Origin: Gammaproteobacteria bacterium
GTDB lineage: Bacteria; Pseudomonadota; Gammaproteobacteria; GCA-001735895
Assembly: GCA_026989015.1 (NCBI GenBank)
Contig: JALSKD010000121.1
Span: forward strand, 1-59,824
Length of the DNA stretch: 59,824 nucleotides
Reading direction: 5' to 3'
Both the position numbers and the translations under genes were made by a program. The notes under the pieces were generated by a model. It made no database searches. It had not been told where the DNA came from and saw nothing but the letters and a program-made list of their open reading frames with translations. This document shows positions 37,109-46,786 of this stretch, one piece after another. Within the stretch, counting starts at the first letter, position 1, and each line of letters opens with the position of its first letter.

Positions 37109-38739
37109 TCTTTGGAGCCCTTGCCGTACTCCTCATTCTCCTTGCTCTGGCGTTCCTGGTGGTGCCCTTGCTGCGCGAGCCGAAGGAGGATGAAACCGTC
37201 GATCGCGAGCAACAGAACATCGCCATCGCCCGTGACAAGAAAGCCCTGCTGGAGCAGCAACTGGAAGACGGGGTGATGACCCGCGAGGAATACGATGAGG
37301 CCATGAAGGATCTCGAAGCCTCGCTGGCCATAGATCTGGAACGTCAGCAACGGCTGCAGCAGAACCGGTTGGCCGGCAAATGGGCCGCCATCGTGTTCCT
37401 GCTGCTGGTGCCGGCGCTGAGCGTGTTTCTGTATCTCGAACTGGGCGATTACCGGGTAATCGAGAATCCGCAGCTGGCAATGGCCCGTGCCGAGACCGCA
37501 TCGGATCCGTCGCGGCCGCCATTGAGCATGGATCAGATGATCGAGAAGGTGAAGACCCACCTCAAGGAAAACCCGGATGACGCGCGCGGCTGGTTCGTTC
37601 TCGGTCGCGCGCTGATGTCGGTTCAGCAATACGGTGACGCGCTTGCCGCCTACCAGCGCAGTTACGACCTGGCGCCCGAGGAACCGGCGGTGGCGCTGGC
37701 GCTGGCCGATGCGCTGGCCATGACCCAGAACGGCAGCATGAAGGGCGAACCGGAACAACTGGTGGCCAAGGTGCTGCAGCAATCACCCAATGATCCGACC
37801 GCGCTGTGGCTGGGCGGGTTGGCCGACGAGCAGGCCGGCCGCTACCGTGATGCCTATGACAAGTGGAACCGACTGCTTCCGATGCTGCAGGACGACCCGG
37901 ATTCGGTCAGCGAAGTCCGCAGCCTGATCGCTTCCCTGAGGCAGAAGGATCCCAGTCTGCCGGAACCGGTACAGACCCTGGCCGCAACCTCTGGCGCTAC
38001 TGTGGAGTTGCAGGTCGATCTGGATCCGTCGCTGGCCGATCGCGCCAAGCCCGATGATCAGGTCTTCATCTATGCCAAGGCGGCCTCGGGTCCGCCGATG
38101 CCATTGGCAGCAAAGAAACTGACCGTGGCCGATCTGCCGGTGAGGGTGACCCTGTCCGACGCCGATGCCATGCTGCCTCAGATGAAGCTGTCGTCCTTCG
38201 ACCGCATCGTCGTTGGCGCCCGGATCTCAAAAACCGGTAACCCGATCGCTGCCGATGGTGACCTCTACGCGGAAAGCGCGCCCTTCCAGCGCGACGCCCG
38301 GCAGGGGCCGGTCCGACTCAGCATCGATCGCATCAAGGGTGAAGACGCGCCGGCTCAGGCTCGCGGGCAGACCACCTCCGCGCCACCCGCCGATGGCATC
38401 CGCCTGCAGGTGGATCTCGACGCCTCGATGCTGGATAAGGCCCAACCGTCGGATACCGTCTTCATCTATGCCAAGGCGGCCTCGGGTCCGCCGATGCCGC
38501 TGGCGGCGAAGAAGCTCACCGTGGCCGATCTGCCGGTTGAGGTAACGCTTTCCGACGCCGATGCCATGCTGCCGCAGATGAAGCTGTCATCCTTCGATCG
38601 GATCATTGTCGGCGCGCGTGTCTCCAGGTCCGGCAATCCGATGCCGTCCCCGGGCGATCTCTATGCCGAGGCAGGGCCGCTGAATCGTGCCGGCAGCCCG
38701 GATCCGGTGCGGCTGATTATCGATACGGTTAAGCGCTGA
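37105..38739 (+). CDS. ccmI: Cytochrome c maturation protein CcmI with duplicated C-terminal domain
   Basis: Membrane protein that captures apocytochrome c through periplasmic TPRs. Of 544 residues, helices at about 2-22 and 90-112 bracket a coiled-coil loop, TPR repeats occupy about 135-290, and two near-identical C-terminal domains cover about 300-430 and 432-544. Most CcmI proteins have one copy of this domain and are about 400 residues. The stop lies 11 bases inside the convergent gluQ gene. Confidence 0.92.
   Translation: MIFGALAVLLILLALAFLVVPLLREPKEDETVDREQQNIAIARDKKALLEQQLEDGVMTREEYDEAMKDLEASLAIDLERQQRLQQNRLAGKWAAIVFLLLVPALSVFLYLELGDYRVIENPQLAMARAETASDPSRPPLSMDQMIEKVKTHLKENPDDARGWFVLGRALMSVQQYGDALAAYQRSYDLAPEEPAVALALADALAMTQNGSMKGEPEQLVAKVLQQSPNDPTALWLGGLADEQAGRYRDAYDKWNRLLPMLQDDPDSVSEVRSLIASLRQKDPSLPEPVQTLAATSGATVELQVDLDPSLADRAKPDDQVFIYAKAASGPPMPLAAKKLTVADLPVRVTLSDADAMLPQMKLSSFDRIVVGARISKTGNPIAADGDLYAESAPFQRDARQGPVRLSIDRIKGEDAPAQARGQTTSAPPADGIRLQVDLDASMLDKAQPSDTVFIYAKAASGPPMPLAAKKLTVADLPVEVTLSDADAMLPQMKLSSFDRIIVGARVSRSGNPMPSPGDLYAEAGPLNRAGSPDPVRLIIDTVKR
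38002..38739 (+). repeat. In-frame tandem duplication in ccmI (396-base period)
   Basis: The segment 38002-38397 is repeated from 38398 to the end of the gene with a 396-base (132-codon) period. For example, the codons for IYAKAASGPPMP begin at 38068 and again at 38464. The core 60 residues are almost identical in the two copies, while many third positions differ, so the duplication is neither brand new nor ancient. Confidence 0.9.
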
Positions 38740-39640
38740 CCGGTAGCTGTACCGCTGGCAGCCGTTGAGGTTGCCAGTGGTCAATCGCCCATTCCAGCAG
38801 TTCCTGAACTGCCATCCCGCCCTCCTTCCCGGGCGGCTGCTGGCCGAGAAACTCCAGTGCCTGCCACAACTGGGCGGCCGGCCGCGCGCGGTCCAGTGGC
38901 TGTGCACCGGTTTGTTTCGACAGCTTGCGGCCGCCGGGCGCATAGACCAGTGGCAGGTGCAGGTACCGGGGCAGGGGCAGCCTCAACAGGCTGGCCAGAT
39001 GCCGGTGCAGGAAGCTGACATCGAGCAGGTCGGCGCCGCGCACGATGTCGCTGACACCCTGAAACGCGTCGTCCACGACCACCGCCAGGTGATAGGCATA
39101 AATGCCATCGACACGCTTGAGCACCACATCCCCGACCTCCCCGGCCAGATCCAGTTCGCGCGGCCCGCAATGACGATCCTCGAAACGGATGCGCGCCGGT
39201 GTGTCGATACGCAGACGCAGGCTGTGGCCGGAAAATCCGAGTGCGCGATCGCGGCACAGGCCCGGATAGATCAGGCCCAGTGGCCCACGGCGCAGATCGA
39301 GTGCGTTCAGCTGTCGACGGCTGCAACCGCAGGCATAGAGCCGCCCCTGTTCACGCAAGCGGTGCAGCGCCTCTTCATAGGCCTCCTGCCGTTGGCTCTG
39401 GAACAGTACAGGGCCGTCCCAGTGCAAACCGAAACACTCCAGCGTGCGCAGAATGTCGTCGGCAGCCCCGGGGACGACCCGCGGCCGGTCCACATCCTCG
39501 ATGCGCAACAGCCATTGTCCCTGCCGGGCCCGGGCATCCAGATAGCTGCCGACTGCGGTCACCAGCGAGCCGAAATGCAACGGCCCGGAAGGGGTGGGTG
39601 CGAAGCGGCCGATATACGCGGATGTGCCGCCGCTGCTCAT
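38729..39640 (-). CDS. gluQ: Glutamyl-Q tRNA(Asp) synthetase
   Basis: A 303-residue paralogue of the GluRS catalytic core without an anticodon-binding domain. It attaches glutamate to queuosine 34 of tRNA(Asp). The HIGH-like motif is GPLHFGSL (about 19-26), the KMSKS-like motif is RKLSKQ, and the zinc-binding CGC segment (YACGCSR) follows residue 100. It is downstream of, and overlaps by four bases, the GGDEF-EAL gene; E. coli instead has it next to dksA. The ends of gluQ and ccmI overlap. Confidence 0.93.
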   Translation of the reverse strand: MSSGGTSAYIGRFAPTPSGPLHFGSLVTAVGSYLDARARQGQWLLRIEDVDRPRVVPGAADDILRTLECFGLHWDGPVLFQSQRQEAYEEALHRLREQGRLYACGCSRRQLNALDLRRGPLGLIYPGLCRDRALGFSGHSLRLRIDTPARIRFEDRHCGPRELDLAGEVGDVVLKRVDGIYAYHLAVVVDDAFQGVSDIVRGADLLDVSFLHRHLASLLRLPLPRYLHLPLVYAPGGRKLSKQTGAQPLDRARPAAQLWQALEFLGQQPPGKEGGMAVQELLEWAIDHWQPQRLPAVQLPVSA

Positions 39641-42177
39641 GATCCGGACTGACGGTGCTGTTGCAGCTGCCGATTCAGCAGTTCGCGGTAATCGTCTTCC
39701 GCCAGTGGTCGCGAGAACAGAAAACCCTGAATCATGTGGCAGCCCCGGCGGGACAGGAACTCCAGCTGCGGCTGCTGCTCCACGCCTTCGGCGATGACTT
39801 CCTTGCCCAGTTCGCGTCCCATCAGCAGGATGGCGCTGACCAGTTTGGCGTCCTGTTCATCCTCGTGGATGTCCTGTATGAATTCACGGTCGATCTTGAT
39901 GATGTCGATGGGAAAGGCGCGCAGATGCGACAACGAGGATTGTCCGGTGCCGAAGTCGTCGAGGGCGATGCGGAAACCCGCCCTGTGCAATTGCTGCAGG
40001 GTCGAGGTGGATTGCAGCATGTCACTGAGCAAAGTGTCCTCGGTGATCTCCAGTACCACGCGCCGTGGGTCGGGCGCCCGCTCCAGCAGAAGCCGGGTGA
40101 TGCTCTCGCGGTAGCGCTGCTGACCGAAGATCGCCGAAGCCAGATTGATCGACATGCGCGGGCGTATGCCGTAGTCCTCCATCAGCCGTTGCTGGAAGTC
40201 GAGCGACTTGCGGATCACCCAGCAGGTCAGGTCGTACATCAGCATGCGGTTTTCCAGCAGACCGAGGAAGGCGCCGGGGTAGAGCAGGCCGCGGGTCGGG
40301 TGCTGCCAGCGGAGCAATGCCTCGCAGGCCCATTGTCTCGGGTTGTGCAGGTCGATGATCGGCTGGTAATGCAGCCGGAACTGGTCTCCGCTGATGGCTT
40401 CGCGCAGCTCGTTCTCGAAATTGATCAGGGACTGTTCCGAGTTCTCCAGCGAGGTATCGAACAGGCTGTACTGATTGCGTCCCAGCGTCTTGGACTGGTA
40501 CATGGCGATATCGGCATAGCGCAGCAGGGTCTCCGGATCCCGGCCGTGCAGCGGTGCCAGCACGATGCCGATGGATGTCGAGGCGTGGATCTCCTGCCCG
40601 TCAATATCGAAAGGACGCTGGAACAGCCGGATGATCTTGCGCGCCAGTGTTTCGGCCTGCCCGCTGTTGTCGAGGCGTTCGATGATGATGGCGAATTCGT
40701 CGCCCCCCAGCCGGGCAATGGTGTCTTCCTCGCGCAGGCAATTGCGCAGACGTTGTGCGGTCTGTTGCAGCAGCTTGTCACCGAACAGGTGGCCCAGGGA
40801 GTCGTTGATCAGCTTGAAACGGTCCAGATCCAGCAGCATGACGGCCGTCAGCTGATGGTCGCGCAGGTTCAGCTTGAGGGCGTGGTTCAGCCGCTCGTTG
40901 AACATCAGGCGGTTGGGCAGCTGGGTCAGCGCATCGTGGTGGGCAATGTAGTCCAGCCGTTGCTCACGGTTGCGGATGCGGCGGCTCATTTCGTTGAAGG
41001 CCATCACCAGGTCCTCGATCTCGCGGGTCCGTGCTTCGATGTCCAGCGACTGCGAAAGCCCCTGGGACTGCAGATACAGGGCCTTGCGCAGCTGCGCGAT
41101 CGGCCGCAGCAGGTGGCGGCTCAGGAACCAGTAGCCGATCATTGCAAACAGCAGACCGCCCAGGGTCAAAATCATGATCGCACGGGCGAACAGCACATTG
41201 AGCCGGTTGAGGTTCTGGATGTCGCGTTCCGACTGGCGCTGCAGTTCCCGCTGCAACAGCAGCGACAGCCGGTTGAAACGCTGCATCAGCGCCTCCAGGC
41301 GGTGCAGCTCGGGGATGTCGCGCCGCCAGTCCGGTTGGCGCAGCGAGTCGATGGTGTCTTCGCTGATGCGCCGCCACTGGCGCGAGATCTTCTTCAACTG
41401 GGGCAGATAGTAACTTTTGATGAAGAAATAACTGTCGCTGCTGATGTTGGCATTGAAGCTGTCAAGCTTCTGGTCGAAGCTGTCGAGCAGCAGATAGAGG
41501 TTTTCGATGCGGCGCGATATGGTCTCGCTGGGACGGCCGAAAATGCCCAGCCGGTTGGCGGCCAGCAGACGGAATTCGGACACGATCAGGGACCACAGGT
41601 TGCGCAGGTCCAGCAGGTCGATCAGCAGCTGATGGGCTTCGGGATTGTCGTCGCCTTCCAGATCCGTACGCATCTCGTTGAACAGGTTGCGTACCCGTTC
41701 GTTGATCGGCAGCATCTGATCGAACATGTTGCGGGTGGCGGGTATCCAGCGGGCATTGTTGCTGCGGATCGCCACCAGCCGGACGCTGGCCTGGTGCATG
41801 GCCAGTGGTATCTGGATGATGAAATCGTTGAGGGCCTCGGCCTCCACTTCGTCGAAGACCCGGATATCGACCTGGGACGCCAGATCCACCAGCCGGAACA
41901 GGGAGCCGATGACTTCCCCCTTGGGGACGATTTCCGGATCCAGGCTGAACTGGTAGATCTGTACCCGCACCCGATGGAACTGATCCATCACCTCCTTGAG
42001 CTGTTCTTCGGCCCGGTTGCGCTCGACGATGTTCTGGCGGGTGGTCTGGCTGCTGCGTGAAATCTCGAACCAGCTGTAGAAGGCGAACAGCAGCATGGAC
42101 ACAACCGCCGCCAGGGCGAAGGCGATGTAGCGCGACCGGTAGGAATGCAGGCCCCGGCGGGCGGCGGTTTCAGTCAT
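39637..42177 (-). CDS. Membrane GGDEF-EAL cyclic-di-GMP protein with periplasmic sensor
   Basis: 846 residues: membrane helix (about 18-38), a periplasmic mostly helical region of about 290 residues, a second helix (332-352), HAMP (354-405), GGDEF (about 410-575) and EAL (about 590-840). The GGDEF signature is intact at 491-495, with a product-inhibition I-site RxxD at 482-485. The EAL motif (619-621) and other catalytic residues (NLA, EITED, LDDFG, KID, EGVE, QGFLFS) are intact. It could therefore both make and degrade c-di-GMP; direction cannot be told. The periplasmic ligand is unknown. It follows dapE after 51 bases and overlaps gluQ by four. Confidence 0.93.
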   Translation of the reverse strand: MTETAARRGLHSYRSRYIAFALAAVVSMLLFAFYSWFEISRSSQTTRQNIVERNRAEEQLKEVMDQFHRVRVQIYQFSLDPEIVPKGEVIGSLFRLVDLASQVDIRVFDEVEAEALNDFIIQIPLAMHQASVRLVAIRSNNARWIPATRNMFDQMLPINERVRNLFNEMRTDLEGDDNPEAHQLLIDLLDLRNLWSLIVSEFRLLAANRLGIFGRPSETISRRIENLYLLLDSFDQKLDSFNANISSDSYFFIKSYYLPQLKKISRQWRRISEDTIDSLRQPDWRRDIPELHRLEALMQRFNRLSLLLQRELQRQSERDIQNLNRLNVLFARAIMILTLGGLLFAMIGYWFLSRHLLRPIAQLRKALYLQSQGLSQSLDIEARTREIEDLVMAFNEMSRRIRNREQRLDYIAHHDALTQLPNRLMFNERLNHALKLNLRDHQLTAVMLLDLDRFKLINDSLGHLFGDKLLQQTAQRLRNCLREEDTIARLGGDEFAIIIERLDNSGQAETLARKIIRLFQRPFDIDGQEIHASTSIGIVLAPLHGRDPETLLRYADIAMYQSKTLGRNQYSLFDTSLENSEQSLINFENELREAISGDQFRLHYQPIIDLHNPRQWACEALLRWQHPTRGLLYPGAFLGLLENRMLMYDLTCWVIRKSLDFQQRLMEDYGIRPRMSINLASAIFGQQRYRESITRLLLERAPDPRRVVLEITEDTLLSDMLQSTSTLQQLHRAGFRIALDDFGTGQSSLSHLRAFPIDIIKIDREFIQDIHEDEQDAKLVSAILLMGRELGKEVIAEGVEQQPQLEFLSRRGCHMIQGFLFSRPLAEDDYRELLNRQLQQHRQSGS

Positions 42178-42228
42178 CAGGCTTTGTCATGGAATTCCGT
42201 TCTCCCGACGACTCAGCCGGGAATCCCT

Positions 42229-43717
<1,489 letters not shown>

Positions 43718-43718
<1 letters not shown>

Positions 43719-44545
43719 CACTGGATGTCCCGCAGCAGTTCGTTGAGCCCGACCTTGGATCGGGTCTTCTCGTCCACCTGCTTGACGATGACCGCGCAGT
43801 AGAGGCTGTAACGGCCGTCCTTCGACGGCAGGTTGCCGGACACCACCACCGAGCCGGCGGGAATGCGTCCGTAGCTGACCTCTCCGGTCTCGCGGTTGTA
43901 GATTTTGGTGCTCTGGCCAATGTACACACCCATCGAGATCACCGAGTTCTTCTCCACGATGACGCCCTCGACAATCTCGGAGCGGGCACCGATGAAGCAG
44001 TTGTCCTCGATGATGGTCGGTGCCGCCTGCAGCGGTTCCAGCACGCCGCCGATGCCGACGCCGCCCGACAGGTGCACATTCTTGCCGATCTGCGCACAGG
44101 AGCCGACGGTGGCCCAGGTATCGACCATGGTGCCCGAATCCACATAGGCGCCGATGTTGACATAGGACGGCATCAATACCACGCCGGGGGCGATGTGGCT
44201 GCCCTTGCGCGCGGTGGCCGGCGGCACCACACGCACGCCGCTCTCGCGGAATTCGCGGGTGTTCATGTCGGCGAACTTGGATTCCACCTTGTCGTAATAG
44301 TTGGTGAACCCACCCTTGATGAAGGCATTGTCGTTGATGCGGAAGGAGAGCAGCACGGCCTTCTTCAGCCATTCATTCACCTGCCAGCCGCCGCCGCCCT
44401 TCGGCTCGGCGACCCGGGCCTGGCCGGAGTCGAGCAGTTCAATGGCTTCGTTGACGGCATCGCGCACCAGGGTTTCGACATTGCGCGGGGTGATGTCGGC
44501 GCGGCGTTCGAAGGCTTCTTCGATGATGGCTTGCAGTTCGGACAT
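43718..44545 (-). CDS. dapD: Tetrahydrodipicolinate N-succinyltransferase
   Basis: Trimeric enzyme that succinylates tetrahydrodipicolinate in the lysine/DAP pathway. The 275 residues (E. coli 274) have the helical N-terminal domain and a left-handed beta-helix of hexapeptide repeats from about residue 100. Signature blocks include [21 protein letters not shown] and [11 protein letters not shown]. The ATG at 44545 is used; the open frame upstream lies across the end of dapC. It is 22 bases from dapC. Confidence 0.95.
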
Positions 44546-44567
44546 AAAGGTCTCCAGTAGGGTTGAT

Positions 44568-45761
44568 TCAGAGTGATCGGGTGAATTCGGCAATGCGTCC
44601 GGCGGCTTCGCGGCATTCCTCCACGGGCGCCACAAGCGCCATGCGCACGAAGCCGGCGCCGGGGTTGATGCCGTCCACCTCGCGTGAAAGGAATTGCCCC
44701 GGCAATACCGTGACATGCTGCTCGGCGAACAGCCGGCGCGCGAACTCGCGGTCGTCGATGGGGGTTCTGGCCCACAGGTAGAAGCCGGCATCGGGACGCA
44801 GCGGCGCCAGGTTGTCGGCCAGTATCTCCAGCGCGGCATCGAACTTTTGTCGGTACAGGTCACGGTTGGCGCGTACATGCGCCTCGTCGTTCCAGGCGCT
44901 GATGCTGGCCGACTGGGTGGCAGGCGGCATCGCGCAGCCGTGGTAGGTGCGGTAGAGCAGGAAGCGTTCGATCAGGGCCCCATCGCCGGCGACGAAGCCG
45001 GAACGCAATCCCGGCAGGTTGGAGCGCTTGGACAGACTGTGAAAGACCAGACAGCGTTCAAAGCCGTTGCGCCCCATGGCCCGGGCCGCCTGCAGCAGCC
45101 CCGGTGGCGGGGCGTCTTCATCGAAATAGATCTCGGAATAGCACTCATCGCTGACGATCACGAAATCGTGCCGGTCGGCGCGCTCGATCAGTCGCTGCAG
45201 CAGGGCCTCGTCCATCACCGCTCCCGTGGGGTTGCCCGGCGTGCACAGATAGATCATCTGGCAGTCATCCCATTCGCGGTCGCTGAGCGCATCGATGTCG
45301 GGCAGGAAGCCGGTGGCGTCGGAGCAGGCCAGGTAGCGGGGCTCGGCTCCGGCCAGCAGCGCGGCGCCTTCGTAGATCTGGTAAAAGGGGTTGGGCATCA
45401 TCACCCGCGGCCGCGCGGCGCTGCGGTCCACCACGCACTGGGCGATGGCGAACAGGGCCTCGCGGGTGCCGTTGACCGGCAGCACTTGCTCCGGGGTCAT
45501 GACGCCGCCGAGGCCAAAGCGGCGATTGAGCCAGCCGGCGATGGCCTCCCGCAGGGCATCGCTGCCGCGGGTCAACGGGTATTGCGACAGTTGATGGGTG
45601 TGGGCGATCAGGCTTTCGACGACGAAATGGGGCGCCGGGTGCTTCGGCTCGCCGATCGACAGGGCGATGTGCGGCAGTCCGGCCGGCGGCTCCACGCCCT
45701 GTTTCAGCTGGCGCAGCTTTTCGAAGGGGTAGGGATGCAGCAGGGCGAGATCGGGGTTCAT
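44568..45761 (-). CDS. dapC: Succinyldiaminopimelate transaminase
   Basis: PLP-dependent class I/II aminotransferase of 397 residues that supplies the amino group between the DapD and DapE steps. The PLP lysine is Lys245 in [15 protein letters not shown], with the CTPGNPTG and SDECYSE blocks before it. Its position before dapD and dapE supports DapC over other aminotransferases. A TATAAT box on the minus strand (45805-45800) lies 38 bases upstream. Confidence 0.93.
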   Translation of the reverse strand: MNPDLALLHPYPFEKLRQLKQGVEPPAGLPHIALSIGEPKHPAPHFVVESLIAHTHQLSQYPLTRGSDALREAIAGWLNRRFGLGGVMTPEQVLPVNGTREALFAIAQCVVDRSAARPRVMMPNPFYQIYEGAALLAGAEPRYLACSDATGFLPDIDALSDREWDDCQMIYLCTPGNPTGAVMDEALLQRLIERADRHDFVIVSDECYSEIYFDEDAPPPGLLQAARAMGRNGFERCLVFHSLSKRSNLPGLRSGFVAGDGALIERFLLYRTYHGCAMPPATQSASISAWNDEAHVRANRDLYRQKFDAALEILADNLAPLRPDAGFYLWARTPIDDREFARRLFAEQHVTVLPGQFLSREVDGINPGAGFVRMALVAPVEECREAAGRIAEFTRSL

Positions 45762-45799
45762 GCAGGGCGCGGGAGAGCTCGGTCGATGAATGGCCGGGC

Positions 45800-45805
45800 A
45801 TTATA
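45800..45805 (-). promoter_or_regulatory. -10 box of the dapC operon promoter
   Basis: A perfect TATAAT read on the minus strand, 38 bases upstream of the dapC start. No good -35 box is seen at 16-18 bases, so the promoter may be weak or factor-assisted. The -10 box of the divergent gene lies 41 bases away. Confidence 0.5.
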
Positions 45806-45846
45806 CCTTTGCGGCGGTGATTTCTCATCCATGCGCGGGTTGCCGC

Positions 45847-45852
45847 TATAAT
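45847..45852 (+). promoter_or_regulatory. -10 box upstream of the VOC gene
   Basis: A perfect TATAAT 29 bases upstream of the start at 45882, with GAGGAGAG as ribosome site at 45868-45875. The expected -35 region (about 45823-45829) is a poor match. It overlaps the -35 region of the divergent dapC promoter. Confidence 0.5.
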
Positions 45853-45881
45853 GCCTGTCTGATTCCCGAGGAGAGCCAGCC

Positions 45882-46265
45882 ATGCCCGCCGACGCCTATC
45901 TGGGCATTGATCACCACAGCATCCTGATTGCCGATGTGGCACGCTGCCGCGACTTTTACACCCGCGTCGTCGGTCTCGAGGTGGATCAAGACCGGCCCGA
46001 CCTGCCCTTCGACGGGGTCTGGTTCCGAGTCGGCGCGCAGGCCATCCATGCGCTTTGTCTCGACAATCCCGACCCGGTCGAGGGTCGCCCGGCCCATGGC
46101 GGCCGCGACCGGCATGTCTGCCTGCTGTTGCGCGACCTCGGTCCCTTGCGTCAGCGCCTGGAGGAGGCGGGCGTACCCTTCACCCCCAGCCGCAGTGGCC
46201 GCGCTGCGCTGTTCTTCCGCGATCCGGACGGCAATGCCATCGAGGTGCTCGAACGGACATCCTGA
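45882..46265 (+). CDS. VOC/glyoxalase-fold protein
   Basis: 127-residue single-copy vicinal-oxygen-chelate protein. The start GIDHHSILIADVARCRDFYTRV and the end FRDPDGNAIEVLE are the paired half-site motifs of this superfamily. His11 or His12 and the C-terminal Glu are probable metal ligands in a dimer. Members include glyoxalases, dioxygenases and fosfomycin-resistance proteins, so the substrate cannot be named. It stands alone between the dap operon and the flagellar promoter. Confidence 0.85.
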   Translation: MPADAYLGIDHHSILIADVARCRDFYTRVVGLEVDQDRPDLPFDGVWFRVGAQAIHALCLDNPDPVEGRPAHGGRDRHVCLLLRDLGPLRQRLEEAGVPFTPSRSGRAALFFRDPDGNAIEVLERTS

Positions 46266-46269
46266 ATCC

Positions 46270-46285
46270 TGGCCCGATAGTTGCT
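46270..46285 (+). promoter_or_regulatory. Sigma54 (RpoN) -24/-12 promoter of the fliE operon
   Basis: TGGCCCGATAGTTGCT matches the sigma54 consensus TGGCACR-N4-TTGCW at all but one position. The invariant GG (46271-46272) and GC (46283-46284) are ten bases apart as required. Transcription should start near 46296, giving a leader of about 130 bases before fliE. It lies five bases after the VOC gene stop. Confidence 0.8.
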
Positions 46286-46311
46286 TTATTTCCTGCGAAC
46301 GGCCCGCAAGC

Positions 46312-46325
46312 GTCAAAAAATCCAC
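46312..46325 (+). promoter_or_regulatory. FleQ-box-like site 1
   Basis: GTCAAAAAATCCAC resembles the Pseudomonas FleQ consensus GTCANTAAATTGAC, with the left half and centre matching better than the right. It lies just downstream of the predicted sigma54 start. The tentative assignment rests on its partner 60 bases on. Confidence 0.35.
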
Positions 46326-46371
46326 GCCCGTTGAGCATGCTCGCGGTATTGATGGATGTGCGGGCCCGAGC

Positions 46372-46385
46372 GTCAAGTTATTGAC
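46372..46385 (+). promoter_or_regulatory. FleQ-box-like site 2
   Basis: GTCAAGTTATTGAC is a palindrome with arms GTCAA and TTGAC, both fitting the FleQ consensus; the middle differs. In Pseudomonas aeruginosa FleQ activates fliE from sites in the leader, downstream of the RpoN promoter, and this site has that position (about 75 bases after the predicted start). Confidence 0.5.
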
Positions 46386-46423
46386 CCGGGCGGTGCGCCG
46401 CCGGCGTCGAAACAGGAGGAAAC

Positions 46424-46747
46424 ATGAGCCAGATTGCGATCAACCAGGTATTGCAACAGATGCGCCAGCTCGAGGTCCGGGCGCGCAACGAAAGTCCCGA
46501 GGCCGTCAACCCCCATGACGGTGCCGGCAAGTTCGGGGACATGATGCAGCAGGCCATCGATCAGGTGAACCAGGCGCAGGGAAACGCCGCTGCCATGGCC
46601 CGTGCGCTGGAAGCCGGCGACCCGAATGTGGATCTGGCCGAGGTGATGGTCACCGTACAGAAGGCCAGCCTCTCCTTCCAGGCCCTGACCGAGGTGCGCA
46701 ACAAGCTGCTCACCGCCTATCAGGACATCATGAACATGCCGGTCTGA
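46424..46747 (+). CDS. fliE: Flagellar hook-basal body protein FliE
   Basis: 107-residue rod component linking the MS ring to the proximal rod. The C-terminal VDLAEVMVTVQKASLSFQALTEVRNKLL helix is the family hallmark. An excellent AGGAGGA site (46414-46420) precedes the ATG. It is the first gene of fliEFGHIJK, driven by the sigma54 promoter. Confidence 0.95.
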   Translation: MSQIAINQVLQQMRQLEVRARNESPEAVNPHDGAGKFGDMMQQAIDQVNQAQGNAAAMARALEAGDPNVDLAEVMVTVQKASLSFQALTEVRNKLLTAYQDIMNMPV

Positions 46748-46786
46748 TGGTGATGAAACCACAATCACGCAACGGGTTCGCCGGCC

